This document shows positions 1 to 9,213 of a stretch of 64,000 nt of DNA, piece by piece. Below the pieces are notes generated by a model. It was given only the letters and a program-made list of their open reading frames with translations, had not been told where the DNA came from and ran no database searches. How positions within the stretch are numbered: the first letter of the stretch is position 1; each line of letters opens with the position of its first letter. The stretch is from an uncultured Candidatus Melainabacteria bacterium. GTDB taxonomy: Bacteria > Cyanobacteriota > Vampirovibrionia > Gastranaerophilales > Gastranaerophilaceae. The stretch spans positions 17,432-81,431 of the forward strand of contig CANAJP010000003.1 of assembly GCA_947361615.1 (NCBI GenBank). The letters are read 5' to 3'. The translations under genes and the position numbers were made by a program.

Positions 1-132
1 TTCAACGTACTCTTCAGTATATTTTGCAGGGTATTTTTTGTTATAAACCGCAGACTTTTCGGCGGCTATTGCGGCCGTTGAAATCATACAGCCCATCAAT
101 GAAATACATAAAAGTTTCTTAATCTTCCTCAT
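1..132 (-). CDS. N-terminus of an exported protein, truncated by window edge (MRKIKKLLCISLMGCMISTAAIAAEKSAVYNKKYPAKYTEEYVE...)
   Basis: Open frame on minus strand from ATG at 132 to window edge; basic N-terminus plus hydrophobic core and AIAA like a signal peptide; overlaps the stop of the upstream TPR gene. Confidence 0.6.
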   Translation of the reverse strand, partial: MRKIKKLLCISLMGCMISTAAIAAEKSAVYNKKYPAKYTEEYVE

Positions 133-1702
133 AACTCTCACTTTCTATTACGCATATAGTAATAGTATAATGCATATATACCGCAGACGTACTATCAATG
201 GTTACAGCTTCATTAGCATATTCAAGCGCTGATTTTATATCTTCTTTTTCAAGGTAAACTCTTGCCATTTCAGCGTAATATTCCGGATTTGCTAAATCAT
301 ACATAATTGCACGTTTTAAGCATTCAACAGCCTCGTCATAATCATTTTTACTTTTGCGAACAAGCCCCAGATAGTAATAAGCTATAGAAAAATTAATATC
401 AACAGTCAACGCTTCCTGTGCAAAATCCTGTGCTTTCTCTAAATCTGCCAACCCGTATGCAGCTTTCATTGCAACAGAATACGCCGGCATGTAAAAACGG
501 TTATTTAAAATCAATTTTTCAACGAGTTCAAGCGCTTCGTTGAATTTTCCCTGTTCAGCGAAAAGATAAGCCAGAACACAAATCGATTCAGGATTTTCGG
601 CATTATAAAGAATTACTTTTTGAATAAGATTTTCCGCTTTTTCAAACAGTTTCAAATCCACAAGAACTTTAGCAAGTGATGTATTGGCAAAATCGTTATC
701 AGGAGTGACTGTAAGAACTTTTTCCAACTCTTCTTTAGCACCAAGATAATCTTTATTTTGATATTTTAACAGCGCATCAAGGACTTTCGTATCAAGATGT
801 TCGTCGTCAATATGCTTGATATTCGCGACTTCAAGGCGTGCTTTTGCAAAATCTTTTGCTTCATAATAAAGATTTGCAAGCGCAAAACGATAATCGACAT
901 TTGAAACATCAAGCGATACAGCTTTTCTATAAGCCTCCTCCGCTTCCTCAAGCCAGCCGTTATAAAAATAAGCGTTACCTAAGTTAAAATATAATTTCGG
1001 ATTTGCAGGCTCCAGCGCAACGGCTTTGGCAAAACACTTTATCGCCTCAATAAATTTCATTTCTTCAATATAGAAAAGGCCCTTGAGGTTCAAGACATCA
1101 ACGTTTTCAATATTCAAATCCATAACCAGACTTTTGGCGGTTTCAAGTTCGTTTTTGTTGAATGCAATAAGTGCAAGAACGGCTTTCTTATCATCAGAAT
1201 CTGGAATATTTTGAAGCAAAGCCTCAGCATCCGCAACAAACGCGTGATTTACATAAACACCTGCGATTTTCAGTCGAACATTTTCACTAAGTTCAGCGAC
1301 ACTAACAAGATCTCTAAGAGCTTTTATGTCGGCAAACTTATCCAGCACATCTACAAACAGAATATAAGTCTTATCAGATGGCATAATTTGAACCGCTTTA
1401 AGTGCATATTCAAGAGCGTCTTTGAATTTTCCTGCTGAAAAATTCTTGTTATACAAAGCACAAATCGCACAAAGATTATTTTCATCTACTTCAAGAATAT
1501 CTTTATAATAGCGAATAGAACGCTCAATATCATTCATAAGCGCATAAAGTTCGGCAAGCTGGGTAAGTACATCAATATTATCCGGCTCAACGTCAAGTGC
1601 CTTATATAAAGCTTCAACCGCAAGTTTGTATTCTCCGTTTTCACGGTGTTCACAAGCTCTGTCAAAATTCAATTTAAGCTCATCTACTTCTTTTCCGACC
1701 AT
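119..1702 (-). CDS. Tetratricopeptide repeat protein
   Basis: 527 aa with repeated TPR signatures (e.g. PKLYFNLGNAYFYNGWLEEAEEAYRKAVSLDP-like units). Confidence 0.9.
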   Translation of the reverse strand: MVGKEVDELKLNFDRACEHRENGEYKLAVEALYKALDVEPDNIDVLTQLAELYALMNDIERSIRYYKDILEVDENNLCAICALYNKNFSAGKFKDALEYALKAVQIMPSDKTYILFVDVLDKFADIKALRDLVSVAELSENVRLKIAGVYVNHAFVADAEALLQNIPDSDDKKAVLALIAFNKNELETAKSLVMDLNIENVDVLNLKGLFYIEEMKFIEAIKCFAKAVALEPANPKLYFNLGNAYFYNGWLEEAEEAYRKAVSLDVSNVDYRFALANLYYEAKDFAKARLEVANIKHIDDEHLDTKVLDALLKYQNKDYLGAKEELEKVLTVTPDNDFANTSLAKVLVDLKLFEKAENLIQKVILYNAENPESICVLAYLFAEQGKFNEALELVEKLILNNRFYMPAYSVAMKAAYGLADLEKAQDFAQEALTVDINFSIAYYYLGLVRKSKNDYDEAVECLKRAIMYDLANPEYYAEMARVYLEKEDIKSALEYANEAVTIDSTSAVYMHYTITICVIESESYEED

Positions 1703-1705
1703 AAA

Positions 1706-2086
1706 CTATTCCTGCTTGTTTCCCTGTAAATCTTCAGCCTGCTGCTCGTTAATCAGGATTAGAACCTCATCTTCGCTGGCCATTTTCAAAGAGTTCCGAG
1801 CGATTCCCTCAAGCTGTGATACCTGAGAATACGCCTTAATCTCATTTTTAAGCTGTTCGTTTCTGGCAGCGGAAATATTTTTCAAACGCTCTAAATCCGA
1901 AATTTTCCCGTTAAACGCCACAACTTTAGAGAAATTTATTAAAACACTCCATCCGACTTGAATAAGCGCAAAAAGTAAAAACAGCGTCAAACCGGAATAA
2001 TAAATTTTTTCGTGCGGTTTAGCCGAATCTTTTTTACCGATTTTTCTAATCTTTTCGAAAACTTTTGTACGCTTTTTTTTGTCCAC
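1706..2086 (-). CDS. Septum formation initiator (FtsB/DivIC-like) protein
   Basis: Single TM followed by short coiled coil, small size; ORF listed to 2179 but GTG at 2086 with an AAGAGG RBS is the likelier start. Confidence 0.65.
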   Translation of the reverse strand: MDKKKRTKVFEKIRKIGKKDSAKPHEKIYYSGLTLFLLFALIQVGWSVLINFSKVVAFNGKISDLERLKNISAARNEQLKNEIKAYSQVSQLEGIARNSLKMASEDEVLILINEQQAEDLQGNKQE

Positions 2087-2150
2087 AAAACACCTCTTAA
2101 TATCAATTATAAACAAAAGATATTCAATGTACAAAATTGTTTTAATAAAT

Positions 2151-2984
2151 TTACAATTCCAGTTTGGTTGAAAACTCAAATTTTGTTCTCATTAGAGAAT
2201 TTGTATCATCATAAGTCTGTCCGGCGCCAAGTTCCACGTTAAACCTGTCATTCCCTTGATATGCAAAAGGCGTTAAAAGCAATATTAACTGTGCAGTTTT
2301 ACGTTGACGTGTCAAATCAGCTTTCAAAACATTTTTTATCGCAAGCGCCTTATTTAAACGCAATTCCGGTGCAATAGAAACATTATTGGTCGTAAGTCCG
2401 TATGTTGCAACCTGCTCTTTATAAACTTGAGTTTTTAGAGAAAAGTTTTTCTTGTTATACTTTGAAAACAGTCCGGAAGAATACTCAAGGCTCGATAGCG
2501 ATGAAACTTCCGAAGAAAAATTTGTACCAAAAGAAAAATCACCGTATTTTTCTTCAATGCCTTTATAATCACCTGCAATCCAGCTTTCCTCATCGCCCCG
2601 ATATGAAGCCTGAACAACTTTATTAGAAACTCTTGCCGCCTTGTTTGCTTCAAGTTTTTTATTATAATCTTTCAAACTCGTAGCCGAAATCTTCTGAGGT
2701 TGAGAAATATTTATTTTTTTGGAATTTGTCGTTTTATCCAGACTTACAACATCCAAATTATCAAAGTATTGGATTTCCGTTTTCAAAACTGGCGTTTTAA
2801 CAGCCGTGTTAGTTTTTAAATCAGTGTTACCGATTTCTTGAACCACAGGATGTTCCTCTTCTTCTTCATCCGGAATTTCATAAATAAAAACATTAGGGAT
2901 ATAACCGTCCGGATTTTTATTCTTGGCATGTACCGACGGGGTAAATAATAATAACGTTAAAATTATTAAAATAATCTCTCTCAT
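2151..2984 (-). CDS. Hypothetical exported protein
   Basis: 277 aa with N-terminal signal peptide (MREIILIILTLLLFTPSVHA), acidic stretch, beta-rich C-terminus. Confidence 0.65.
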   Translation of the reverse strand: MREIILIILTLLLFTPSVHAKNKNPDGYIPNVFIYEIPDEEEEEHPVVQEIGNTDLKTNTAVKTPVLKTEIQYFDNLDVVSLDKTTNSKKINISQPQKISATSLKDYNKKLEANKAARVSNKVVQASYRGDEESWIAGDYKGIEEKYGDFSFGTNFSSEVSSLSSLEYSSGLFSKYNKKNFSLKTQVYKEQVATYGLTTNNVSIAPELRLNKALAIKNVLKADLTRQRKTAQLILLLTPFAYQGNDRFNVELGAGQTYDDTNSLMRTKFEFSTKLEL

Positions 2985-3110
2985 AATAAAATATTTTACT
3001 ATTTTTTTGCATTTTATTCAACTATTTTTATTAATTTATTGTTAAAAATTTGCCCGCTGACACGCAAACAAATATAATTAATAAGGATAGTTGTATTAGG
3101 AGATAGAGAA

Positions 3111-4247
3111 TTGGAAAACGAATACCAGTTAGTGAAACACGATTTATTTGAAATTAATGAATGCCTTGAAGAAATGGTTAAATTTGGTGTATCCGATATA
3201 CACCTGCTAGCCGATTCCTATCCAATTTATCGCAAAAATGGTAAAATCCAGCAGGCAGATAATTACCCGATTCTTACAGAAGATGTTATTCTTACCTCAA
3301 TAAAACAAATTTTACCTGTACAAACTATTCCAAACCACATTGCAATGAAGATGGAAACATCTAACGACTTTGACTTTTGCTATGAAATCAACGGACTTTC
3401 AAGATTTCGTGTAAATGTCTGCAGCAGAATGTACAAAAAAGGTATGGTAATAAGGGTTATTCCGTTTGAACCAGTAGCACTTGACGACTTACATCTTCCA
3501 CCTGCCGTATCAAATATTACCGGGTATAACAACGGTCTTGTACTTGTCACAGGTCCAACCGGTTCAGGGAAATCCACCACACTTGCCTCAATGATTGAAC
3601 ACATCAACAAAACCCAGCAAAAACATATAATCTCAATAGAAGACCCTGTTGAATTTGTTTTCACGAATAAAAAATGTGTAATCTCGCAACGTCAGGTAGA
3701 ATTCGATACAGAAAGTTTTTCAAGCGGTGTAAAATATGCACTCCGTCAAGACCCTGATATCATTTTCATCGGTGAAATCCGTGATATGGAAACTCTCAAT
3801 GCTGCACTTAAAGCCGCAGAAACAGGGCACCTTGTGTTCTCAACTCTTCACACAAACGACGCAGTCCAAACAATTAACCGTATCGTTAACATGTTTGAAC
3901 CGGAACAACGCCAATTTCTTCGTCAGCAGCTAGCCTCAACTCTTAGAGCTACCTTAGCACAAAAACTTGTTCCAACAATCGATGGAAACTCAAGAAGACC
4001 TGCATGCGAACTTTTAGTCGTAACCTCAACCATTAAAGATATGATTTTAAAAGATGAAATAGACGGTATTTATTCTCTTGTCAAAGCCGGTTCTTTTAAC
4101 CAGATGATTACAATGAATACATCACTATTCCAGCTATATAAAGCAGGAATAATTTCTGCTGAAACTGCCGTTGAATACTCCGACAATAGAAATGAATTAC
4201 AACAAATGCTAAGAGGCATGTACCACGGAGTTTCACGTGACAACTAG
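3111..4247 (+). CDS. pilT: Type IV pilus twitching motility ATPase PilT
   Basis: Walker A GPTGSGKSTT, ISIEDPVEF, RQDPDIIFIGEIRD, STLHTNDA motifs; TTG start. Confidence 0.93.
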   Translation: MENEYQLVKHDLFEINECLEEMVKFGVSDIHLLADSYPIYRKNGKIQQADNYPILTEDVILTSIKQILPVQTIPNHIAMKMETSNDFDFCYEINGLSRFRVNVCSRMYKKGMVIRVIPFEPVALDDLHLPPAVSNITGYNNGLVLVTGPTGSGKSTTLASMIEHINKTQQKHIISIEDPVEFVFTNKKCVISQRQVEFDTESFSSGVKYALRQDPDIIFIGEIRDMETLNAALKAAETGHLVFSTLHTNDAVQTINRIVNMFEPEQRQFLRQQLASTLRATLAQKLVPTIDGNSRRPACELLVVTSTIKDMILKDEIDGIYSLVKAGSFNQMITMNTSLFQLYKAGIISAETAVEYSDNRNELQQMLRGMYHGVSRDN

Positions 4248-5001
4248 ACAGACCTACACAACTAACGCGATTAACCTCAAATCTTATCCACTTAAAGAAT
4301 CCGATAAGATTGTCGTGATGTACTCACGCGACAAAGGTATAATCCGTGCAGTTGCAAAGGGAATTAAAAAGCCGAAAAGTTCCTTAGGCGCAAGAATGGA
4401 AGCGTTTATTGCAAACAACCTTCTTCTTGCCAAAGGGCGTAATATGGATGTTGTGTCACAGGCAGAAACCCTTAATTCTTTTGGAGGAACCCGAAAAGAT
4501 TTAGACAAAATTTTTTACTCTATGTATCTTACAGAAGTAGTGAATAATTTTGGCGTCGAAAACGATCCCTGTTCCGCTGAAACCTATGATACTCTTTACA
4601 ATGCATTAAAAACAATTGCTGACGCTCCTGAGAAAAAAGATATTCTCCTAACAGTATTAAAATTTCAACTAAAAATAATGAACATCTCCGGTTTCTCACC
4701 AGAATTTAATACTTGCTTGAAATGCGGCTGCAAAGTCGATACTAACGCATATTTTCTTATCAACGAGGGCGGGATTATATGCGAAGAATGCATAAACGAT
4801 TCTCGCGGCAAACTTATCATTCACAGCAAAATAAGAGAGTTTTTAAACTACCTTACAAATGCTGATTACACAGCTGTAACCGATTACGAAACAAAAGCAA
4901 CCGAAAAAGTTTGTGAAGTTTGTTTTAATCTGTTAAAAAAATGTATTGAACAGCACAGCACAAGAAAAATCAGAACAACCGAAATCCTCGCCGCAATTTA
5001 G
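4237..5001 (+). CDS. recO: DNA repair protein RecO
   Basis: RecO N-terminal OB-fold sequence (YPLKESDKIVVMYSRDKGIIRAVAKGIKKPKSSLGARMEAF) and CxxC zinc motif. Confidence 0.9.
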   Translation: MTTRQTYTTNAINLKSYPLKESDKIVVMYSRDKGIIRAVAKGIKKPKSSLGARMEAFIANNLLLAKGRNMDVVSQAETLNSFGGTRKDLDKIFYSMYLTEVVNNFGVENDPCSAETYDTLYNALKTIADAPEKKDILLTVLKFQLKIMNISGFSPEFNTCLKCGCKVDTNAYFLINEGGIICEECINDSRGKLIIHSKIREFLNYLTNADYTAVTDYETKATEKVCEVCFNLLKKCIEQHSTRKIRTTEILAAI

Positions 5002-5687
5002 TTATTGTTCATATATTTTTCGTAAAGATCCGGACGCTTTTCTTTTGTACGCTTTAAGCTTTCCTGTAAACGAAATTCGTCGATAAGTTTGTGATTCCCG
5101 TTCAAAAGAACTTCAGGAACTTCTAATCCTCGATAAAGGCGCGGTTTTGTATAGTGCGGATATTCAATCAAACCGTTAGAAAATGTATCGTAATCCGCAG
5201 ATTCAATCTTGCCTAAAGTTCCCTCAATCTTACGGCTTACAGCGTCAATAAGGCAAAGTGCAGGAAGTTCTCCGCCTGTCAAAACAAAATCACCAACCGA
5301 AATCTCAACAGGTTTGATAATTTCTCTTATACGCTCATCAAATCCCTCATAATGCCCGCATAACATAACAATCTGGTCATATTTAGCTAAATCATTCACA
5401 ACGCTGTCGGTCAACGGTTTTCCCTGCGGTGTCAGCATTACTGTCACAGAATTCTCAACACGTTCAAGGCTTTCGTACGCATCAACATAAGGTTGAGGCA
5501 TCAAAACCATTCCTGCACCGCCACCATAAGGTGTATCATCGACTTTTTTATGTTTATCCAGCGTAAAATCACGCGGATTTACAGTGTTGACCGAAAAAAC
5601 TTCACTCTCACGCGCACGTTTCATAATACTGACATTACAATATGCCTCGATAATTTCAGGAAACAGTGTCAAAACATCAAAACGCAT
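4998..5687 (-). CDS. trmD: tRNA (guanine-N1)-methyltransferase
   Basis: MRFDVLTLFPEI, PYGGGAGMVLMPQP, GHYEGFDERI, SVGDFVLTGGELPA. Confidence 0.95.
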   Translation of the reverse strand: MRFDVLTLFPEIIEAYCNVSIMKRARESEVFSVNTVNPRDFTLDKHKKVDDTPYGGGAGMVLMPQPYVDAYESLERVENSVTVMLTPQGKPLTDSVVNDLAKYDQIVMLCGHYEGFDERIREIIKPVEISVGDFVLTGGELPALCLIDAVSRKIEGTLGKIESADYDTFSNGLIEYPHYTKPRLYRGLEVPEVLLNGNHKLIDEFRLQESLKRTKEKRPDLYEKYMNNN

Positions 5688-6199
5688 TATTCTAAAAGCC
5701 CTTCAATATTATTGACAACAACTTTTTTCGTTTTAATATCGACAGACGGAACAATCGCTTTTACAAACGGAATAAGTGAAACTTTGCTGCTTTTTGTTTT
5801 AACTGAAAGCAAATCCGTTGCACCGTTGTTAGAAACTCCGACAACAAATCCAAGACTTTTGCCCTCGGCATCAAAAACGCCAAGCCCAACAAGTTCATCG
5901 ATTAAGAACTCATCTTCATCAAGAGTCTCACGAATAATTTCTTCCTCAACAAAAAGCAAGCAACCTTTATATTCAAGAAGCTCGTTGATTGAAGTAATAT
6001 TCTTAAATTTTACCAGTGCAAAAGTTTTATTCAAACGAATTGACTCAATCTCAAAGGGTAAATATTCACTGTCTTTTTTAATAAAAACAGATTTTAAGCC
6101 AAGAAAAAATTCTTCTTGATTCTTAGAAAAGCCAACCTTAGCTTCTCCCTTAATCCCATGAAAATTAAGAATTTTTCCGACAGAAACGAACTTACTCAT
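5687..6199 (-). CDS. rimM: Ribosome maturation factor RimM
   Basis: Start VGKILNFHGIKGEAKV and position next to trmD. Confidence 0.9.
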   Translation of the reverse strand: MSKFVSVGKILNFHGIKGEAKVGFSKNQEEFFLGLKSVFIKKDSEYLPFEIESIRLNKTFALVKFKNITSINELLEYKGCLLFVEEEIIRETLDEDEFLIDELVGLGVFDAEGKSLGFVVGVSNNGATDLLSVKTKSSKVSLIPFVKAIVPSVDIKTKKVVVNNIEGLLE

Positions 6200-7259
6200 G
6201 AGCTTTAGGTTTTCTGCCTCTTTTTGGTTTTTCTTTTACTTCTTCAACAGGCGCTTCTGCGACAGGCACAGCCTCCGCTACCGGTTCCTCAACTTTTTCT
6301 GCAGCAGCTTTAGCAAGTTTTTCGGCTTCTTTTTGAGCTTTTGCCGCATTAGATTGTTTAGTTTTTTCAATTAAAACTTCAGGAACATCGGTTCTTTCTT
6401 CGTTCCAGCGCGGAAGTCCCATTTGCGCACGTATCAAACCAATACCAACGTGTACACGCCATTCATCCATTTTCAATTGTGCAGCAATAATTTTGTGGCA
6501 ACCAATTGGAGGTAATGGCAATAATAAACCGTAAAGGTTTTTGATTGCAAACAACTGATCCGGAGAAATCGCGAGTTTACGTTTCGGGAACGGAAGTTTC
6601 GGCAACATCATTTTTTGTCTGACCAAATTTATGCCAAAAAATACTTTTCTAGGTTCCAACCCGATTTTTTCAGCAATAACTTCATGTGCATCAGGGTTTG
6701 GAAGCGGCATCATCATTTTGTATAACAATTCAATTTGAGCTAGTTGTTCTTTGCTAACAAGTAATTGTTTAGGTGCCCTGTTACGATTTTGCATAGGGCG
6801 TCTATTATTTTGGAAACGGTTTCCGCCCTGTGGACGATTATTGTTATAACCACCGCGGTTGTTATTATTTTGATAACGGTTGTTATTTTGTGGTCTTTGG
6901 CCATATCCGCCACGATTATTGCTTTGATAGCGGTTATTATTTTGCGGACGATTGTTGTTATATCCGCCACGGTTGTAGTTATTTCTATCTCTATTGTCGT
7001 AAGATGGACGTTGAGGTCTTGAATATCTTTGCTGCTGTTCATCGTTACCGCCGGCGCTGTAAAATCTAGGAACATCTTCGTTAGGTCTATTATCGTTACC
7101 ACCTGCGGAATAAGATTGTTGCGGTGCAGGATTAGATGCAGAAGCATCGTTATTCAACATCATACTTTTGTCAGGGTATAAACATTCAGGACAAATCACT
7201 CTCTTAGGGTTTTTGGTCTCGAACTCACGACCACATTTAATACATTTGTTTACATACAT
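6192..7259 (-). CDS. Zinc-ribbon protein with Asn/Arg/Gly-rich low-complexity region
   Basis: N-terminal CxxC...CxxC ribbon (CIKCGREF...VICPECLYP), RGGYNNNRPQNNNRYQ repeats, C-terminal Lys/Arg-rich tail. Confidence 0.75.
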   Translation of the reverse strand: MYVNKCIKCGREFETKNPKRVICPECLYPDKSMMLNNDASASNPAPQQSYSAGGNDNRPNEDVPRFYSAGGNDEQQQRYSRPQRPSYDNRDRNNYNRGGYNNNRPQNNNRYQSNNRGGYGQRPQNNNRYQNNNNRGGYNNNRPQGGNRFQNNRRPMQNRNRAPKQLLVSKEQLAQIELLYKMMMPLPNPDAHEVIAEKIGLEPRKVFFGINLVRQKMMLPKLPFPKRKLAISPDQLFAIKNLYGLLLPLPPIGCHKIIAAQLKMDEWRVHVGIGLIRAQMGLPRWNEERTDVPEVLIEKTKQSNAAKAQKEAEKLAKAAAEKVEEPVAEAVPVAEAPVEEVKEKPKRGRKPKAHE

Positions 7260-7426
7260 AACAATAAATAGCCTCTTAATTAATAAAATACTTCTCTAAA
7301 ATACGTATTTGAATAAAAAAATTTAATATTTCTCCTCGTAAATGATAAATATATAAAAAATTTCACTTCTAGTAGAAATTATAACACAAAGTGTAAAATT
7401 TTGCAAGCCCCGTAAGGAGCGCAGGG

Positions 7427-8314
7427 CTAAATCGCTCTGATATCATTTTTTATCTGCGAAACCAATTCATCCGCTGATGAAAATTTCTTTTCTGCACGTA
7501 AAAAATCCAAAACCTCAATCTGCAAGGTTTCGCCATAAATATCTTTATCAAAATTAAGGATATGAACTTCCAATAACGGAGTCGCGGTAAGGTTTTCAAA
7601 GGTAGGTTTTACGCCAAAGTTTGCAATCCCCTTCATACCATTTGCCCGAACAGCATAAACTCCAAACGGCAGCTTACAAATCTTCTCAGGATAAGAAACA
7701 TTCGCCGTTTTAAACCCTATTTTAGAAGCCAACCCCGCTCCTTTTTGAACAATGCCGGAAATAGAAAACGGCCGTCCAAGAAGTTCACAAACCTGTTTCA
7801 CTTCACCAGCGGCAAGCTTTTTTCTAATCAAAGAACTACTTACAACTTCGCCATCAATTTCAACGGGTGCAATTTTAAAATATTTATAACCGTATTTTTC
7901 CCCTAAATCGGCAAGTAATTCAGGAGTTCCGCTTTTTTTTGCACCAAAATTGTGATTAAAACCTGTTGAAATCGATATCGGGGCGAAATTTTTCACAAGA
8001 ATTTCGCGGACATATTCTTCACCATCCATGCCGGAAATCGCTGAAAAATCGAGTTCATAACAAAAATCCACACCAAGTTTTTCCAAATTTCTGCGACGCT
8101 CTTCTTCTGTTGAGATATATTCAGGTGCGCAACCGCGCAAAACCACCTGAGGATGTTCTTTAAATGTTATCACGGCCGACTTTGTTTCATTTTGACGGGC
8201 AAAATCAACTGCAGATTTTATTACCGCTTGATGCCCTGCGTGAACTCCATCAAAAAATCCGAGCGCGAGTGCTATATTCTTATTTTCATTATTTAATTCT
8301 GTATAAAACTTCAT
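7427..8314 (-). CDS. ribF: Bifunctional riboflavin kinase/FAD synthetase
   Basis: ALGFFDGVHAGHQAVI, GFNHNFGAKKSGTPELL, KIGFKTANV, GVYAVRA. Confidence 0.93.
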   Translation of the reverse strand: MKFYTELNNENKNIALALGFFDGVHAGHQAVIKSAVDFARQNETKSAVITFKEHPQVVLRGCAPEYISTEEERRRNLEKLGVDFCYELDFSAISGMDGEEYVREILVKNFAPISISTGFNHNFGAKKSGTPELLADLGEKYGYKYFKIAPVEIDGEVVSSSLIRKKLAAGEVKQVCELLGRPFSISGIVQKGAGLASKIGFKTANVSYPEKICKLPFGVYAVRANGMKGIANFGVKPTFENLTATPLLEVHILNFDKDIYGETLQIEVLDFLRAEKKFSSADELVSQIKNDIRAI

Positions 8315-9213
8315 AGTGTAGACTTAATCAAATTTCTTGCCGTATCAATCGGATTATCCGTATTTTTTACTATTTTACGTGCAAAAGAACCGATTGCAAT
8401 GCCGTTGTAGTTAATTCCACACATTTTAGCGAGTTCTGCGGTTTTGAAATTCGTCCCACCTGAAAGCATTAAATAAACAGGAAGCTTAGCGTTCTGAACG
8501 ATTTCCGCAGCGGCAACGGCTTGAAGTGTAGTTTTGTAATCATCCTGACCGCCGCTCATAGGGAATCCGTCCGCCTGAATTATCGTTGTATAAGGCGCTC
8601 TGCCCTCTATCATTCTTTTAATCCGCGCAACCATCTGCTCATCGCCGAGTTTTCCGCGGCCTGTACAAATACTCAGCATGCCGGAATATACAGAACAAAT
8701 ATACGCCCATTTTTCATTAATTTCGTTCTCATCAAGCCCCATTGCGTGAAACTCGATACAATCAACGCCAAGCGCCAAAATCGGCGGTAAAACTTCTTTC
8801 AAATCCTTTTCTTTTGAATAAAAAGAAATCGCGCCCTTATGGCAAACTTTTGCACAACGACCGCAGCCAATACAGTCGCGCTCTTTAACTTTGCAATAAT
8901 TTATCGCCCGTTGCGGACAAATTTCCTGACATTTGCCACACTGAACGCATTTTCCACTGTCTATTTGCGCTTTAGAAACATGCGGATCATTTTTTATCCC
9001 AACACTAACGCAAATATAAGCGTCTGCAATACCACAATCCTTCAACGCGCACTTTGCGGCCAAGACGATTTCCTCTTTTGCACACAGATCGAAAAACTTA
9101 CACCCTGCCTGCGCATAAAGTTTAACGAGATTATAAACCTCTTCCTCATTTTCATTACCTGCGCCACAAACAAGTTTAAAACATTTTTTCGCTTCCAATA
9201 AATCTTTTAACAT
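8311..9213 (-). CDS. LdpA-like iron-sulfur protein (two 4Fe-4S ferredoxin motifs)
   Basis: Two CxxCxxCxxxCP-type clusters (CVQCGKCQEICP, CIGCGRCAKVC) followed by QADGFPMSGG and LSGGTN, resembling cyanobacterial LdpA from memory. Confidence 0.7.
   Translation of the reverse strand: MLKDLLEAKKCFKLVCGAGNENEEEVYNLVKLYAQAGCKFFDLCAKEEIVLAAKCALKDCGIADAYICVSVGIKNDPHVSKAQIDSGKCVQCGKCQEICPQRAINYCKVKERDCIGCGRCAKVCHKGAISFYSKEKDLKEVLPPILALGVDCIEFHAMGLDENEINEKWAYICSVYSGMLSICTGRGKLGDEQMVARIKRMIEGRAPYTTIIQADGFPMSGGQDDYKTTLQAVAAAEIVQNAKLPVYLMLSGGTNFKTAELAKMCGINYNGIAIGSFARKIVKNTDNPIDTARNLIKSTL

Noticed and set aside
5493-6119. 208-aa plus-strand ORF
   Set aside because: Antisense to the well-supported trmD/rimM genes; Ser/Thr-rich shadow translation
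6740-7147. Ile/Thr-rich ORFs on both strands around 6740-7147
   Set aside because: Shadow frames of the RGG/Asn repeat region of the 6192-7259 gene
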